DNA from: UBA4427 sp046351135
Lineage (GTDB): Bacteria; Myxococcota_A; UBA9160; UBA4427
Assembly (NCBI GenBank): GCA_046351135.1
Contig: JAXLZA010000011.1
Location: 181,452-245,451, forward strand
Direction: 5' to 3'
Length of the DNA: 64,000 nucleotides
Shown here: positions 17,521 to 26,562 of the stretch, in pieces
Layout: the number at the start of each line of letters is the position of its first letter
How positions within the stretch are numbered: position 1 is the stretch's first letter
Position numbers and translations under genes: made by a program
The notes under the pieces: generated by a model
Database searches by the model: none
What the model saw: only the letters and a program-made list of their open reading frames with translations
What the model was told of the DNA's origin: nothing

Positions 17521-18708
17521 ATGGCCGCCGAACGCCCCCGCCTGCCCTATCGCCTCGTCGACGCCGACAACCACTACTACGAGCCCGACGAAGCCTTTAC
17601 CCGCTTCCTCGATCCCGCCTTCGCTCGGCGCGCGGTCCACATCGAGCGCGACGCGACGGGGCGCGGACGGCCGTGGGTCGGGAGCGAGCCCGCCTACTAT
17701 CTCGAGATGACGCCCATCGACCGCATCGGTCGACCGGGCGCCGTCGTCGCCGACAAGGACTCGCGCTACCGACCCCTCCCGGACGCCGACATGGTCGAGC
17801 CCGGCCGCGTCCCGCGCTTCTACGACCGTGAGGCGCGCCTCGAGTGGATGGACGAGGAGGAGATCGAGGCCGTCGTGATGTGGCCGAGCCTCGGCCTCGG
17901 CATGGAGTGGCAGCTGCGGGACGATCCGGCGGCCTGCGTCGCGAACCTGCGCTCGTTCAACCGCTGGGTCAACGACGCCTGGGGCTTCGACTACCGCCAC
18001 CGGATCTTCGCCGTCCCGACCGTGACCCTCGTCGATCTCGACGAGGCGGTGCGCGAGGTCGACGCGGTGCTCAAGCTCGGCGCGCGCGTCGTCCACGTGC
18101 TGTTCACGCCGGTCAACGGCCGCTCGATCGCCCATCCGGACCACGATCCCTTCTGGGCGCGCCTCGCGGAGGCGGGAGTCCCGGTCGCGTTCCACGGCGC
18201 CGAGGCGGGCTACTGCGATCTCTTCTCGGCGGCCTTCGGCGAGCGACGCCGGCCGCCGGCCCATCAGCAGTCGGCCTTCCAGCGCGCAGTCTTCTGGGAG
18301 CGGCCGATCATGGACACCCTCGCCGCCCTCGTCCTCCACAACCTCTTCGGCCGCTTCCCCGGCCTGCAGGCGATGAGCGTCGAGAACGGATCCGCCTGGG
18401 TGCCCTATCTGCTGCGCGTGATGGACAAGGCCGAGAAGACGGGGAACTACGGGAACTGGCTGGGCGGGCGGATCACAGACCGCCCGAGCGCGATCTTCCG
18501 GCGCCACGTCTCGGTCGCCCCCTTCGACGACGACGACATCCGGAGCCTGATCGAGGCGATCGGCGCGGACCGCGTCCTCTTCGGCTCCGACTACCCCCAT
18601 CCGGAGGGCGTCGCGAATCCCTGGGACTTCCTCACGGGTCGCGCCCTCTCGGACGACGAGCTGCGCCTCGTCGCCCGCGACAACACCGCGAAGCTGCTCG
18701 CCCTATGA
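17521..18708 (+). CDS. amidohydrolase family protein (DADNHYYE type)
   Basis: A 395-residue TIM-barrel amidohydrolase. Metal-site start VDADNHYYE (Asp14, Asp16, His18); VPVAFHGAEAGY in the middle gives another His ligand; LFGSDYPHPEG near the end holds the conserved Asp and His. This subgroup is common beside SDR, P450 and acyl-CoA genes in actinobacteria and deltaproteobacteria, but reactions are poorly defined. The chosen ATG 17521 has AGGAG 5 nt upstream; an out-of-frame ATG starts at 17516. A candidate -10 (TACCCT, 17490-17495) precedes it. The stop overlaps the start of an SDR gene (ATGA), implying consecutive steps on one substrate. Confidence 0.9.
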   Translation: MAAERPRLPYRLVDADNHYYEPDEAFTRFLDPAFARRAVHIERDATGRGRPWVGSEPAYYLEMTPIDRIGRPGAVVADKDSRYRPLPDADMVEPGRVPRFYDREARLEWMDEEEIEAVVMWPSLGLGMEWQLRDDPAACVANLRSFNRWVNDAWGFDYRHRIFAVPTVTLVDLDEAVREVDAVLKLGARVVHVLFTPVNGRSIAHPDHDPFWARLAEAGVPVAFHGAEAGYCDLFSAAFGERRRPPAHQQSAFQRAVFWERPIMDTLAALVLHNLFGRFPGLQAMSVENGSAWVPYLLRVMDKAEKTGNYGNWLGGRITDRPSAIFRRHVSVAPFDDDDIRSLIEAIGADRVLFGSDYPHPEGVANPWDFLTGRALSDDELRLVARDNTAKLLAL

Positions 18709-19553
18709 CGCCCCAGACGACTCCGACTCCGCGCCCCGGCCGCGTCGAGGGCAAGGTCGCCCTCATCACCGGCGCCGCCTCCGGCATCGGCCGGGTCACC
18801 GCCGAGACCCTCGCCCGCGAAGGCGCCCGCATCGCCCTCGTCGATCTCGACCTCGAGGGTGCGCGCGCCGTCGCCGCCGGCATCGAGTCCCGCGGCGGCG
18901 AGGCGCTCGCCCTGCGCGCCGACGTGAGCGTCGAGGCCGAGATCCGCGCCGCCATCGAGGCGACGGTCGCCCGCTTCGGCGGACTCGACTTCCTCCACAA
19001 CAACGCCGCCATCACGAGCCCGGACCACCAGCGCCGCGACGGCAGCCTGCTCGACCTCGACGTCGAGATCTGGGACGCGACGATGGCCGTCGATCTGCGG
19101 GGCGCGATGCTCGGCTGCAAGCACGCGGTGCCCCACATGATCCGGCGCGGGGGCGGATCGATCGTCAACACGACGTCGAACTCGTCGCTCGCCGGCGACC
19201 TGACGCTCAACGCCTACGCGGCGGCGAAGGCAGGGCTCAACGCGCTCTCGCTCTCGGTCGCGACGGCCTTCGGGAAGCAGGGGGTGCGTTGCAACGCGGT
19301 GTCCCCGGCGCTGATCGCGGGGCCCTCCTTCGCCCGGGTCGTGCCGCCGGAGGTCCAGGAGATGCTCCTCGCCGAAGCCCTCACGCCCCGGCTCGGGACG
19401 CCCCAGGACGTGGCGAACCTCGTGCTCTTCCTCGCGTCGGACGAATCGGCCCACATCACGGGCCAGATCCTGCGCTGCGACGGCGGGGCGCTCTCGCATC
19501 TGGCCCACGTCTCGAAGCTGCGGGCCAGCGGGAAGACGACGAACCGGACCTGA
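18705..19553 (+). CDS. SDR family oxidoreductase
   Basis: A 282-residue short-chain dehydrogenase. TGAASGIG at 22-29, Asp47 after the second strand (NAD preference), HNNAA in place of NNAG, and catalytic Ser148, Tyr161 and Lys165 (YAAAK). The C-terminus ends with a 20-residue basic extension after the usual CDGG turn. It is translationally coupled to the amidohydrolase upstream through ATGA at 18705-18708. It would oxidise or reduce an alcohol/ketone that is a substrate or product of that hydrolase. It converges on an LLM gene across a 99-nt gap rich in GC inverted repeats. Confidence 0.9.
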   Translation: MTPQTTPTPRPGRVEGKVALITGAASGIGRVTAETLAREGARIALVDLDLEGARAVAAGIESRGGEALALRADVSVEAEIRAAIEATVARFGGLDFLHNNAAITSPDHQRRDGSLLDLDVEIWDATMAVDLRGAMLGCKHAVPHMIRRGGGSIVNTTSNSSLAGDLTLNAYAAAKAGLNALSLSVATAFGKQGVRCNAVSPALIAGPSFARVVPPEVQEMLLAEALTPRLGTPQDVANLVLFLASDESAHITGQILRCDGGALSHLAHVSKLRASGKTTNRT

Positions 19554-19652
19554 GACTGGGGGCTCGAAAACGGAGACCGTCCGCTCGGCCGACCAGACGG
19601 CCCGCCGAGCAGACGGCCGGCCCCGAAGGCGCCGCGCCGCTCGCGCGGTGGC

Positions 19653-20585
19653 CTAACGGATCCCGCCGTTCGCCGGGGCCAGCGCCTCGATCGCTTCCCA
19701 GTGGAAGCCGGCATTCTGTCCGTTCGGGTTCACGAACTGGATGCAGACCTGCGACGCGCCCGCGTCGAGATGCGCCTTCACGAAGCGCTCGATCTGGGCG
19801 GCCGTGCCCCAGCCGACGAGGCCGTCGATCAGGCGGTCGGAGCCGCCGTTCGCGAAGTCGGCGTCGGTGAAGCCGTACTTGCGCCAGGTCTTGCGGTAGT
19901 TCTCGAGGGCGATGTTGACGGCACCGGCGGCGCGCGCGGCATCGCGGGCCTTCCGCGGATCGGTCTCGAGCACGACCTTGACCTCGGGACAGAGCCACAC
20001 GTCGGGGCCGAGGATCGCCCGGGCGTCGCGCGTGTGCTCGGCGGGCATGAAGTAGGGATGCGCGCCCTGGGCCCGCTCGCGGGAGAGGGCCAGCATCTTC
20101 GGCCCGAGGGCCGCGAGGACCCGCGGCGGACCCGTCTGCACGATCGGCGCGGCGGCGGCCTTCGGGTCCTTCGGCGTGCCCATCAGCGCGCCGAAGTCGG
20201 GACCGCGATCCATCGCGTCGAGGTACTGGCGCATGCTCGTGACCGGCGGGCCGTAGACGAGCCCGTGCATGCCCTCGACGATCGGCGGATGCGAGACGCC
20301 GAGGCCGAGCAGGAAGCGCCCGCCCGAGAGCTCGTCGAGGCTGCGCTGCCCCGCCGCCATCACGGCCGGGATCCGCTCGAAGGTCGGGATGATGCCCGTC
20401 GCGAGGATCAGCTTCGTCGTGTTCGCGAGCAGCGTCCCCGCGATCACGAACAGATCGCGTCGCATCGCCATCGGATGCCAGAGCGCCGAGTAGCCGAGCG
20501 CCTCGAGCCGCTGCGCCGTCTCGATCGCGGGCCCGAGCTCCTGCCCCTCCACCGACGCCCAGATCCCGATCCTGCCGAGCTGCAT
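19653..20585 (-). CDS. LLM-class (F420-type) oxidoreductase, TIGR03620-like
   Basis: A 310-residue bacterial-luciferase-fold protein. It opens with GRIGIW, then LEALGYSALW, an ILATGI strand, LSGGRFLLGLGVSH and a conserved ALGPKMLAL motif. This layout matches F420-dependent LLM oxidoreductases of the TIGR03620 kind, although FMN use cannot be excluded from sequence. It is clearly paralogous to the gene at 26563 (same GPKML, PYRK/NYRK and GGSDRL blocks). ATG 20585 has GAGGAGG upstream. A candidate -10 TATAGA lies at 20633-20628. It diverges from hyuA. Confidence 0.88.
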   Translation of the reverse strand: MQLGRIGIWASVEGQELGPAIETAQRLEALGYSALWHPMAMRRDLFVIAGTLLANTTKLILATGIIPTFERIPAVMAAGQRSLDELSGGRFLLGLGVSHPPIVEGMHGLVYGPPVTSMRQYLDAMDRGPDFGALMGTPKDPKAAAAPIVQTGPPRVLAALGPKMLALSRERAQGAHPYFMPAEHTRDARAILGPDVWLCPEVKVVLETDPRKARDAARAAGAVNIALENYRKTWRKYGFTDADFANGGSDRLIDGLVGWGTAAQIERFVKAHLDAGASQVCIQFVNPNGQNAGFHWEAIEALAPANGGIR

Positions 20586-20627
20586 GCCGTCCTCCTCGCC
20601 TCGCGTCCCACCGTCGCGCCGGCCCGA

Positions 20628-20633
20628 TCTATA
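20628..20633 (-). promoter_or_regulatory. candidate -10 element of the LLM gene
   Basis: TATAGA on the minus strand, 42 nt before ATG 20585; a TTCGCC lies about 16 nt further upstream as a poor -35. It shares the 132-nt divergent region with the hyuA promoter. Confidence 0.3.
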
Positions 20634-20703
20634 GCTCGCCCGACGTTCCGGCGAACGCCCTCCTCGGCCGCGCGAGCCCGTCTTGCGCGCGCTCGCGTTT
20701 CGA

Positions 20704-20709
20704 TAGACT
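20704..20709 (+). promoter_or_regulatory. candidate -10 element of hyuA
   Basis: TAGACT ends 8 nt before ATG 20718, so a transcript from it would have almost no leader. TTGCGC at 20683-20688 is a possible -35 with a short 15-nt spacer. Confidence 0.3.
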
Positions 20710-20717
20710 CGGAGCCC

Positions 20718-22856
20718 ATGCCCTTCTCCATCTCGATCGATACGGGCGGGACCTTCACCGACCTCGTGCTCGCCGACGGCGACGCGATCCGCGGTCTCCA
20801 CAAGGCGCTGACGACGCCGGGCGATCCCTTCGGCGGGATCGAGGGCGCCCTCGAAGAGGCGGCCCGCGTCGAGGGCACGAGCGTCGGCGACCTGCTCGGC
20901 CGCTGCGAGACGATCGTCTACGCGACGACCCACGCGACGAACGCGATCCTCGAGGGCAGGACGGCGCGCACCGCCTTCGTCACGACCGAGGGCCACCGCG
21001 ACCTCCTCCTCTACCGCGAGGGCGGCAAGCAGGACCCCTTCAACCTCGCGCGCCCCTATCCCGATCCACTCGTGCCGCGCTCGCTCTGCTTCGAGCTGCC
21101 CGAGCGCGTGCTTCACGACGGCCGCATCGCGCGGCCCCTCGACGAGGACGCGGTCCTCGCCGTGATCGAGCGGCTGCGCGCCCTCGAGGTCGAGGCGGTC
21201 GGCGTCTGCCTGCTCTGGTCGATCGCGAATCCGGCCCACGAGCGACGGGTCGGCGAGCTGCTCGCGGCCCATCTGCCCGACGTGCCCTTCACGCTCTCCC
21301 ACGCCGTCAATCCGAAGATCCGGGAGTACCGGCGCGCGTCGTCGGCGGTCCTCGACGCGTCGCTCAAGCCCCTGATGCGGGCCCACCTGCGGACGATCGA
21401 CGCGCGCCTGCGGGCCCTCGGGTTCCGCGGCGAGCCGCTGATGGTGACGCACCTCTCGGGCGGCGTGCTCGGCCTCGGGGAGATGTGCGACGCCCCGATC
21501 CACTGCGTCGACTCGGGGCCCGCCCTCGCCCCCGTCGCCGGGCTCGTCTACGCCGGCGCCGAGAACGACTTCGCGGGGAACACGGGGAAGCTCGACGTCC
21601 TCGTCGTCGACGCCGGGGGAACCTCGGTCGACATCAGCCCGACCCGCGACGGCCGCGTCGTCTACAGCCGCGAGAAGTGGCTCGGACCGCGCTGGATCGG
21701 CCACATGACGGGGCTGCCCGCCGTCGAGACGCGCTCGATCGGCGCCGGCGGCGGCTCGATCGCGAGCGTCGACGCGGACGGGCTGCTGACGGTGGGGCCG
21801 CGCAGCGCGGGCGCGAATCCCGGACCGGCCTGCTATGCGCGGGGCGGCCGCTTCGCGACCGTCACCGACGCCGCCCTCGTCCTCGGCCAGATCGATCCCG
21901 ACTACTTCCTCGGCGGGCGCATGCGGCTCGAGCCCGAGCGCGCCCGGGCGGCCCTCGCCGAGCACGTCGCCGGCCCCCTCGGCCTCCCGGTCGAGGACGC
22001 CGCGGGCGCCGTGCTCACGGTCTTCTCGGAGAACATCCGCAGCTTCTTCTCGGAGATGACGATCGTGCAGGGCCTCGACCCGCGCGAGTGCCTGATCGTC
22101 GCCGGCGGCGGGGCGGCGGGGATCAACATCGTCGCCGTCGCCCGCGAGCTCGGCGTCGCCCGTGTGGTCATCCCGACCTTCGCCGCCGGGATGAGCGCCG
22201 TCGGCGGCCAGTTCGCCGATCTCTTCACCTCGGCGGCCGCGAGCCTCCAGACGACCTCGACCGCTCCAGATCGGGCTGCCATCGCCCGCGCCCTCGACCG
22301 CATCGACGCCGAGGCCCGCGGCTTCTTCGAGCGGGTCGCGTCCGCAGGCGAGCGCCGCCGCGAGCTCGTGTGCGAAGCACGTTATGCCAATCAGCTCTGG
22401 GAGCTCGACGTCACGCTCCCCGCCGACTGGCGCGGCCAGGACGAAGACGACTGGCGCGAGCTCGCCCTGCGCTTCGACCGGCTCCACCGCTCGCTCTTCT
22501 CCGTCGCCGAGCCCGGTGCCCCGCTCGAGCTCCTCGGCCTGCGCGGCGAAGCCCGGGTCGCCCGCCCCCGCCCGCGGCTTGCGGTCCGCGGCGCGTCCTC
22601 GCGGGACGGGATCCCCCCCGCGCGCCACCGCGCGGTCCGCTTCGCCGGGGAGGCGACGGCGCGCGAGCGCGTCCCGGTCTACCGCGGCGGCTCGCTCCCG
22701 ACCGGGACCCGGATCGAGGGGCCCGCGATCCTCGAGGAGGAGACGACCACGATCGTCCTCGATCCCGGCGCCGTCGCGACCGCGGCGCCCGCCCACTACT
22801 CGATCGAGATCGCGCCAGCCGCCCGTGCCGGCGCCCGAGCCGGAGCCGACGCATGA
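20718..22856 (+). CDS. hydantoinase/oxoprolinase family protein, A subunit
   Basis: A 712-residue HyuA-type subunit. Residues 8-15 read DTGGTFTD, the phosphate-binding loop of the actin-like ATPase fold. VVDAGGTSVD and a Gly-rich GAGGGSIA segment follow in the hydantoinase_A domain, and a C-terminal beta-rich domain includes GPAILEEETTT. The family opens cyclic amides (hydantoin, 5-oxoproline, N-methylhydantoin) or carboxylates ketones with ATP. A GGAG sits 3 nt before ATG 20718. The stop is fused to the start of the B subunit (ATGA), as expected for a HyuA-HyuB complex. Substrate cannot be told; acetone carboxylase-like use is possible but no third subunit is present. Confidence 0.92.
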   Translation: MPFSISIDTGGTFTDLVLADGDAIRGLHKALTTPGDPFGGIEGALEEAARVEGTSVGDLLGRCETIVYATTHATNAILEGRTARTAFVTTEGHRDLLLYREGGKQDPFNLARPYPDPLVPRSLCFELPERVLHDGRIARPLDEDAVLAVIERLRALEVEAVGVCLLWSIANPAHERRVGELLAAHLPDVPFTLSHAVNPKIREYRRASSAVLDASLKPLMRAHLRTIDARLRALGFRGEPLMVTHLSGGVLGLGEMCDAPIHCVDSGPALAPVAGLVYAGAENDFAGNTGKLDVLVVDAGGTSVDISPTRDGRVVYSREKWLGPRWIGHMTGLPAVETRSIGAGGGSIASVDADGLLTVGPRSAGANPGPACYARGGRFATVTDAALVLGQIDPDYFLGGRMRLEPERARAALAEHVAGPLGLPVEDAAGAVLTVFSENIRSFFSEMTIVQGLDPRECLIVAGGGAAGINIVAVARELGVARVVIPTFAAGMSAVGGQFADLFTSAAASLQTTSTAPDRAAIARALDRIDAEARGFFERVASAGERRRELVCEARYANQLWELDVTLPADWRGQDEDDWRELALRFDRLHRSLFSVAEPGAPLELLGLRGEARVARPRPRLAVRGASSRDGIPPARHRAVRFAGEATARERVPVYRGGSLPTGTRIEGPAILEEETTTIVLDPGAVATAAPAHYSIEIAPAARAGARAGADA

Positions 22857-24700
22857 GCGGAGCGAGCCCTTCGACCCCGACGACGACCGCGAGCGGCGCC
22901 CCCGGCGCGACCAGCGCCGTCGACCTCGCCGTCTTCTCGAACCGCCTCGACGGCATCGTGCGCGAGATGGAGAACACGCTGCTGCGGACGGCGCGCTCCT
23001 CCGTGATCGGCCTCGCCCGGGACTTCTCCTGCTCGATCGTGACCGCCGACGACGAGCTGCTCGCGAGCGCCGAGGGCCTCCCGGTCCACGTCTACGGCTC
23101 GGGCCTGCTCTCCGCCTCGCTGCGCCGCCACCATCCCCATCCCCGGCCCGGCGACGCCTATCTCCACAACGATCCCTACGACGGCAACACCCACGCCGGC
23201 GACCACTCGCTGCTCGTCCCCGTCTTCGTCGACGGCGAGCACCGCTTCACCGCCATCGCGAAGGCCCACCAGGCCGACATCGGCAACGCGCTGCCCACGA
23301 CCTACATGCCGACGGCGAGCGACGTCTACGCCGAGGGCGCCCTCATCTTCCCGTGCGTCCAGATCCAGCGCGAATACGAGGACGTCGACGACATCGTCCG
23401 GATGTGCCGCCGGCGGATCCGCGTCCCGGAGGTCTGGTACGGCGACTACCTCGCGATGGTCGCGGCCGGGCGGATCGCCGAGCGACGCCTCGTCGAGCTC
23501 TGCCAGCGCTTCGGCGGCGAGCGCGTCCGCCGCTTCGTCGGCGACTGGTTCGACTACACCGAGCGCCGCGCCCGCCGCGCGATCCGCGACCTGCCCGCCG
23601 GCACGACCCGCGTCGCGACGCGCCTCGATCCCTACCCCGGCCTCGAGGCCGGCCTCGCGCTGACGGCGACGATCGAGGTCGATCACGCGGCGGGGCGCAT
23701 CCGCGCGGACCTGCGCGACAACCCGGACTGCGTGCCCATCGGCCTCAACCTGACGGAGGCGACGAGCAAGAACGCCGTCGTCGCGGCGATGCTGATGGTG
23801 ATGAACTCGCGGCCGGACGAGGCGCGGGCGCGGGTGCCGCTCAACGGCGGGAGCTTCCGCTGCTTCGAGGTGCTCGTCCGCGAGAATTGCGTCGCCGGCA
23901 TCCCGCGCCATCCGGCGTCGTGCTCGCTCGCGACCGGCGAGGTCGGCGTCCGGCTCTGGGCCGCGATCACCGCCGCCTTCGCCGACGCGAGCGCGGGTCT
24001 CGGCTCCGCCGAGGCGGGCTTCGGGGCGCCGCCCTATCTCGCGGTCGTCTCGGGGGAGGATCCCGAGCGCGGGCCCTACGTGACCCAGCTCCTGCTCGGC
24101 ACGACGGGCGGGCCCGCGACGGCGGAGTGCGACGGCTGGCTCTCGTTCCTCGGCATGCCGGCCGCCGGGCTCCTCTACCGCGACTCGGTCGAGGTCGACG
24201 AGCAGAAGTATCCGATGATCGTCTACCGCTCGGCGCTGCGTCCCGACTCCGAGGGCGCCGGTCGTCGCCGCGGCGCGCCCGGCAACGTCTGCGAGTACGG
24301 CCCGCGCGCGGGGGCGATGCAGGTCTTCTGGTCCCTCGAAGGCATCGAGAATCCGCCCCGCGGCGTGCGCGGCGGGCAGACGCCGACCGTCGGCTCCGCC
24401 TATCGCGTCACCGGCGCCGGCGACGTCCGGGAGCACCCCGACGCGGTCGGTGCCGTCGTCCTCGCCCCCGGCGAGCGGGTCGGCTCGCGCTCGCCCGGCG
24501 GCGGCGGCTACGGCGATCCCTTCGCGCGGGAGCCCGAGCGCGTACTGTGGGACGTGCGCGAGGGCTACGTCGGGATCGAGCGGGCGGCCACCGTCTACGG
24601 CGTCGTCCTCTCGGGCGACCCCGCGCGGATCGAGACCCTCGCGATCGACGCCGAGGCGACCCGCGCCCGGCGCGGCGCCCGCGCTACGACCGGGGCTTGA
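22853..24700 (+). CDS. hydantoinase B/oxoprolinase family protein, B subunit
   Basis: A 615-residue HyuB-type subunit. The start is a low-complexity Thr/Ser/Ala stretch of about 22 residues. Family features follow: ENTLLRTARSSVI, the SCSIVTADDELLA block, HNDPYDGNTHAGDHSLLVPVF with several potential metal ligands, and a C-terminal SPGGGGYGDP. It overlaps hyuA by 4 nt and should form the catalytic complex with it in the cytoplasm. Its 3' end overlaps the convergent NTF2-like gene by 17 nt (24684-24700), so the two genes share coding bases on opposite strands. Confidence 0.92.
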   Translation: MSGASPSTPTTTASGAPGATSAVDLAVFSNRLDGIVREMENTLLRTARSSVIGLARDFSCSIVTADDELLASAEGLPVHVYGSGLLSASLRRHHPHPRPGDAYLHNDPYDGNTHAGDHSLLVPVFVDGEHRFTAIAKAHQADIGNALPTTYMPTASDVYAEGALIFPCVQIQREYEDVDDIVRMCRRRIRVPEVWYGDYLAMVAAGRIAERRLVELCQRFGGERVRRFVGDWFDYTERRARRAIRDLPAGTTRVATRLDPYPGLEAGLALTATIEVDHAAGRIRADLRDNPDCVPIGLNLTEATSKNAVVAAMLMVMNSRPDEARARVPLNGGSFRCFEVLVRENCVAGIPRHPASCSLATGEVGVRLWAAITAAFADASAGLGSAEAGFGAPPYLAVVSGEDPERGPYVTQLLLGTTGGPATAECDGWLSFLGMPAAGLLYRDSVEVDEQKYPMIVYRSALRPDSEGAGRRRGAPGNVCEYGPRAGAMQVFWSLEGIENPPRGVRGGQTPTVGSAYRVTGAGDVREHPDAVGAVVLAPGERVGSRSPGGGGYGDPFAREPERVLWDVREGYVGIERAATVYGVVLSGDPARIETLAIDAEATRARRGARATTGA

Positions 24701-25205
24701 GCTCGGTCGGCAGCAGCTTCTCGTGCATCACGAGCTCGTCGTCGGGGTTCATCCAGCCGTCGATGTGGATGTGGGCCAGGCGCCGATGGGTGATGCGCCA
24801 GCCCTCGCTGCGGCGGATCCACTCGTCGTGGTAGACGGTGTGGTGGCGCATCGGCGTCAGCTCGCCGTCCTTCCTCTCCTGGAAGTGGATCAGGTGGCCG
24901 TAGGTCCGGGAGCGGGCGCGGTCGCCGTCGAGCTCGATCATCGGGTTCGACATGTTGTGCTGCGAGACCCGGAAGCGCGCGAGGCCGGCGGGCAGCCAGC
25001 CGCGCATCTCGGACCAGGGCTTCTTCGTCCCGAGCGGCACGTCGTAGTGGATGATCGTCTCGGGCAGGAAGAGCTGATCGAGCTGCTCGAAGAGGCGGTG
25101 GTCCACGCACCAGCCGTAGAAGTAGATCTTCTGCTGGATCTCCATCATGTCGCAGACCTGCGCGGGCGTGAGGGGACCGGTCATGCGGGGAATCGCGTCG
25201 CTCAT
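24684..25205 (-). CDS. NTF2-like (SnoaL type) protein
   Basis: A 173-residue protein with the cone-shaped NTF2-like pattern: an N-terminal helix (QVCDMMEIQQKIYFYGWCVD), the LFLPETIIHYDVP turn, and late strands HTVYHDEWIRRSEGWRITHRRLAHIHI. Such proteins act as small isomerases, dehydratases or hydroxylase-type beta subunits, or simply bind small hydrophobic ligands. ATG 25205 has AAAGGA about 10 nt upstream; an in-frame ATG at 25184 is a possible alternative. It converges with hyuB and overlaps its last 17 nt. The 322-nt upstream gap with a long inverted repeat separates it from a divergent LLM gene. Reaction unknown. Confidence 0.8.
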   Translation of the reverse strand: MSDAIPRMTGPLTPAQVCDMMEIQQKIYFYGWCVDHRLFEQLDQLFLPETIIHYDVPLGTKKPWSEMRGWLPAGLARFRVSQHNMSNPMIELDGDRARSRTYGHLIHFQERKDGELTPMRHHTVYHDEWIRRSEGWRITHRRLAHIHIDGWMNPDDELVMHEKLLPTELKPRS

Positions 25206-25527
25206 CGTCGTTCGTCCTTTCTTCGTCGGGGCTTTCGTCGGGACATCGTCGCAGCATCGTCCGGCTCGCGTCGTGGCCTCCTGCGAGCCGGACGCGCGCC
25301 TTCGTCGTGATTCGAGCCGATCGGGCCCGCGTGCCGAGGCTCGTCGATCTTCGATCCCTCCGATGTTGTCACGCCGCGGTCGTGCGCGAAACGGGGCATG
25401 GCACGAAGGTGCTGCCCTCGCCTCGGCGGGTGTGCCAGACTGACGGCCCCTGCCGAGCCCCCCTCCCGACCGTCGCGATCAACGCGATCGTCGCGACCGG
25501 CTGGCTCGCTCCGGAGAGGCGTCTTTC
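25206..25527. other. 322-nt divergent intergenic region
   Basis: No gene seen. It separates two divergently transcribed genes, so it should hold both promoters. It contains a perfect 12-bp inverted repeat (25258-25294). A CAGACT at 25436-25441 is a poor -10 candidate for the rightward LLM gene. A CG-rich imperfect inverted repeat lies at about 25468-25500. Confidence 0.5.
25258..25294. repeat. perfect 12-bp inverted repeat
   Basis: CGTCCGGCTCGC at 25258-25269 is repeated as its exact reverse complement at 25283-25294 around a 13-nt spacer. No T-run follows on either strand, and it lies between divergent genes. An operator for a dimeric regulator or a leader hairpin is therefore more likely than a terminator. 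Confidence 0.6.
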
Positions 25528-26544
25528 ATGTCCCTCGAGTTCGGTGTCGTCGTTCCGACCTGGGGCGCCTTCGGTGAGGCGCGGAAGATCCGCCGCCTGA
25601 TCCAGCGCGCCGAGGAGCTCGGCTATGCGAGCGTCTGGGTCGGTGATCATCTGCTGCTCCCCGACTACGCGGTCCATCTCTCCCCCGCGAACTGGTACGA
25701 GGCGATGGCCTGCTGCCTGGTCGGCCTCGGCTGGACGACGCGCCTGCGCTTCGGCACCGACGTCCTCGTCGCGCCCTACCGCGACCCGCGCCTGCTCGCG
25801 AAGATGGCGGCGACCGCGGACCAGCTCTCCGGCGGACGGCTCACCCTCGGCCTCGGCGTCGGCTTCCTCGAGGGCGAGCTGCGCGCGCTCGGCACGGACC
25901 CGGCGCAGCGGGGCGCCATCACGGACGAGGTGCTCGCCGTGATGCGACGGCTCTTCGAGAGCGAAGGCGCCGTCGGCTACGAGGGCCGCCACGTGCGCTT
26001 CGATCCGGTCCACTTCGCCCCGAAGCCGGTGCAGCGACCGCTGCCGCTCTGGGTCGGCGGCAATGGACGGCGCGGGCAGCGCCGGGCGGCGCTCCTCGGC
26101 GACGGCTGGCATCCGCTCTTCCCGAGCGCGGAGCAGTATGCGGAGGGCCGCGCCTTCATCCTGAATCTGCGCGAAGAGCACGGCCTGCGCGGCCCCTTCC
26201 GCTTCTCGTACTCGTGTCCCGAGACCCGCATCCTCGACGACGCGGCGCCGGTTCCGGACGGGACGGGCTACGCCGGACTCGACAGCCTGCCCCCGGACTA
26301 CGCCTACGCGCCGCCGCCGCCGGTCGACGCGCAGGGTCGCCCGCTCTTCATCGGGACGGCCGAGCAGGTGAAGGGCGATCTGCGCGCCATCGAGGCGGCG
26401 GGCGTCGACCACGTCGTCCTGCGCTTCTGGGCCGGGGATCCCGCCGCCGGCATCGAGGACTCCCTCGACCAGATGGAGCGCTTCGCGGCGCGCGTCCGCC
26501 CGGCCTTCGACGCCGGCCGGCGCGAGCCGCTGCAGTCCTGCTAG
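25528..26544 (+). CDS. LLM-class (F420-type) flavin/deazaflavin oxidoreductase
   Basis: A 338-residue luciferase-fold protein. It starts FGVVVPTWGAF and has AEELGYASVWVGDHLLLP, then RLRFGTDVLVAPYRDP, ADQLSGGRLTLGLGVGFLEGE and LPLWVGGNG, all typical of F420-dependent LLM oxidoreductases. The ribosome site GGAGAGG lies 8 nt before ATG 25528. It belongs to a different subgroup from the paralogous pair at 19653 and 26563. It is a single gene converging on the DUF1552/DUF1592 operon, with 18 nt between stops. It would carry out hydride transfer on an unknown organic substrate in the cytoplasm. Confidence 0.88.
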   Translation: MSLEFGVVVPTWGAFGEARKIRRLIQRAEELGYASVWVGDHLLLPDYAVHLSPANWYEAMACCLVGLGWTTRLRFGTDVLVAPYRDPRLLAKMAATADQLSGGRLTLGLGVGFLEGELRALGTDPAQRGAITDEVLAVMRRLFESEGAVGYEGRHVRFDPVHFAPKPVQRPLPLWVGGNGRRGQRRAALLGDGWHPLFPSAEQYAEGRAFILNLREEHGLRGPFRFSYSCPETRILDDAAPVPDGTGYAGLDSLPPDYAYAPPPPVDAQGRPLFIGTAEQVKGDLRAIEAAGVDHVVLRFWAGDPAAGIEDSLDQMERFAARVRPAFDAGRREPLQSC

Positions 26545-26562
26545 GCGCGGGCCGGGCGTCCG

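Noticed and set aside
19701..20717. Open frame running from 19701 into hyuA as one long protein
   Set aside because: The part before ATG 20718 is antisense to the LLM gene; HyuA begins with its own start and phosphate-binding motif at 20718.
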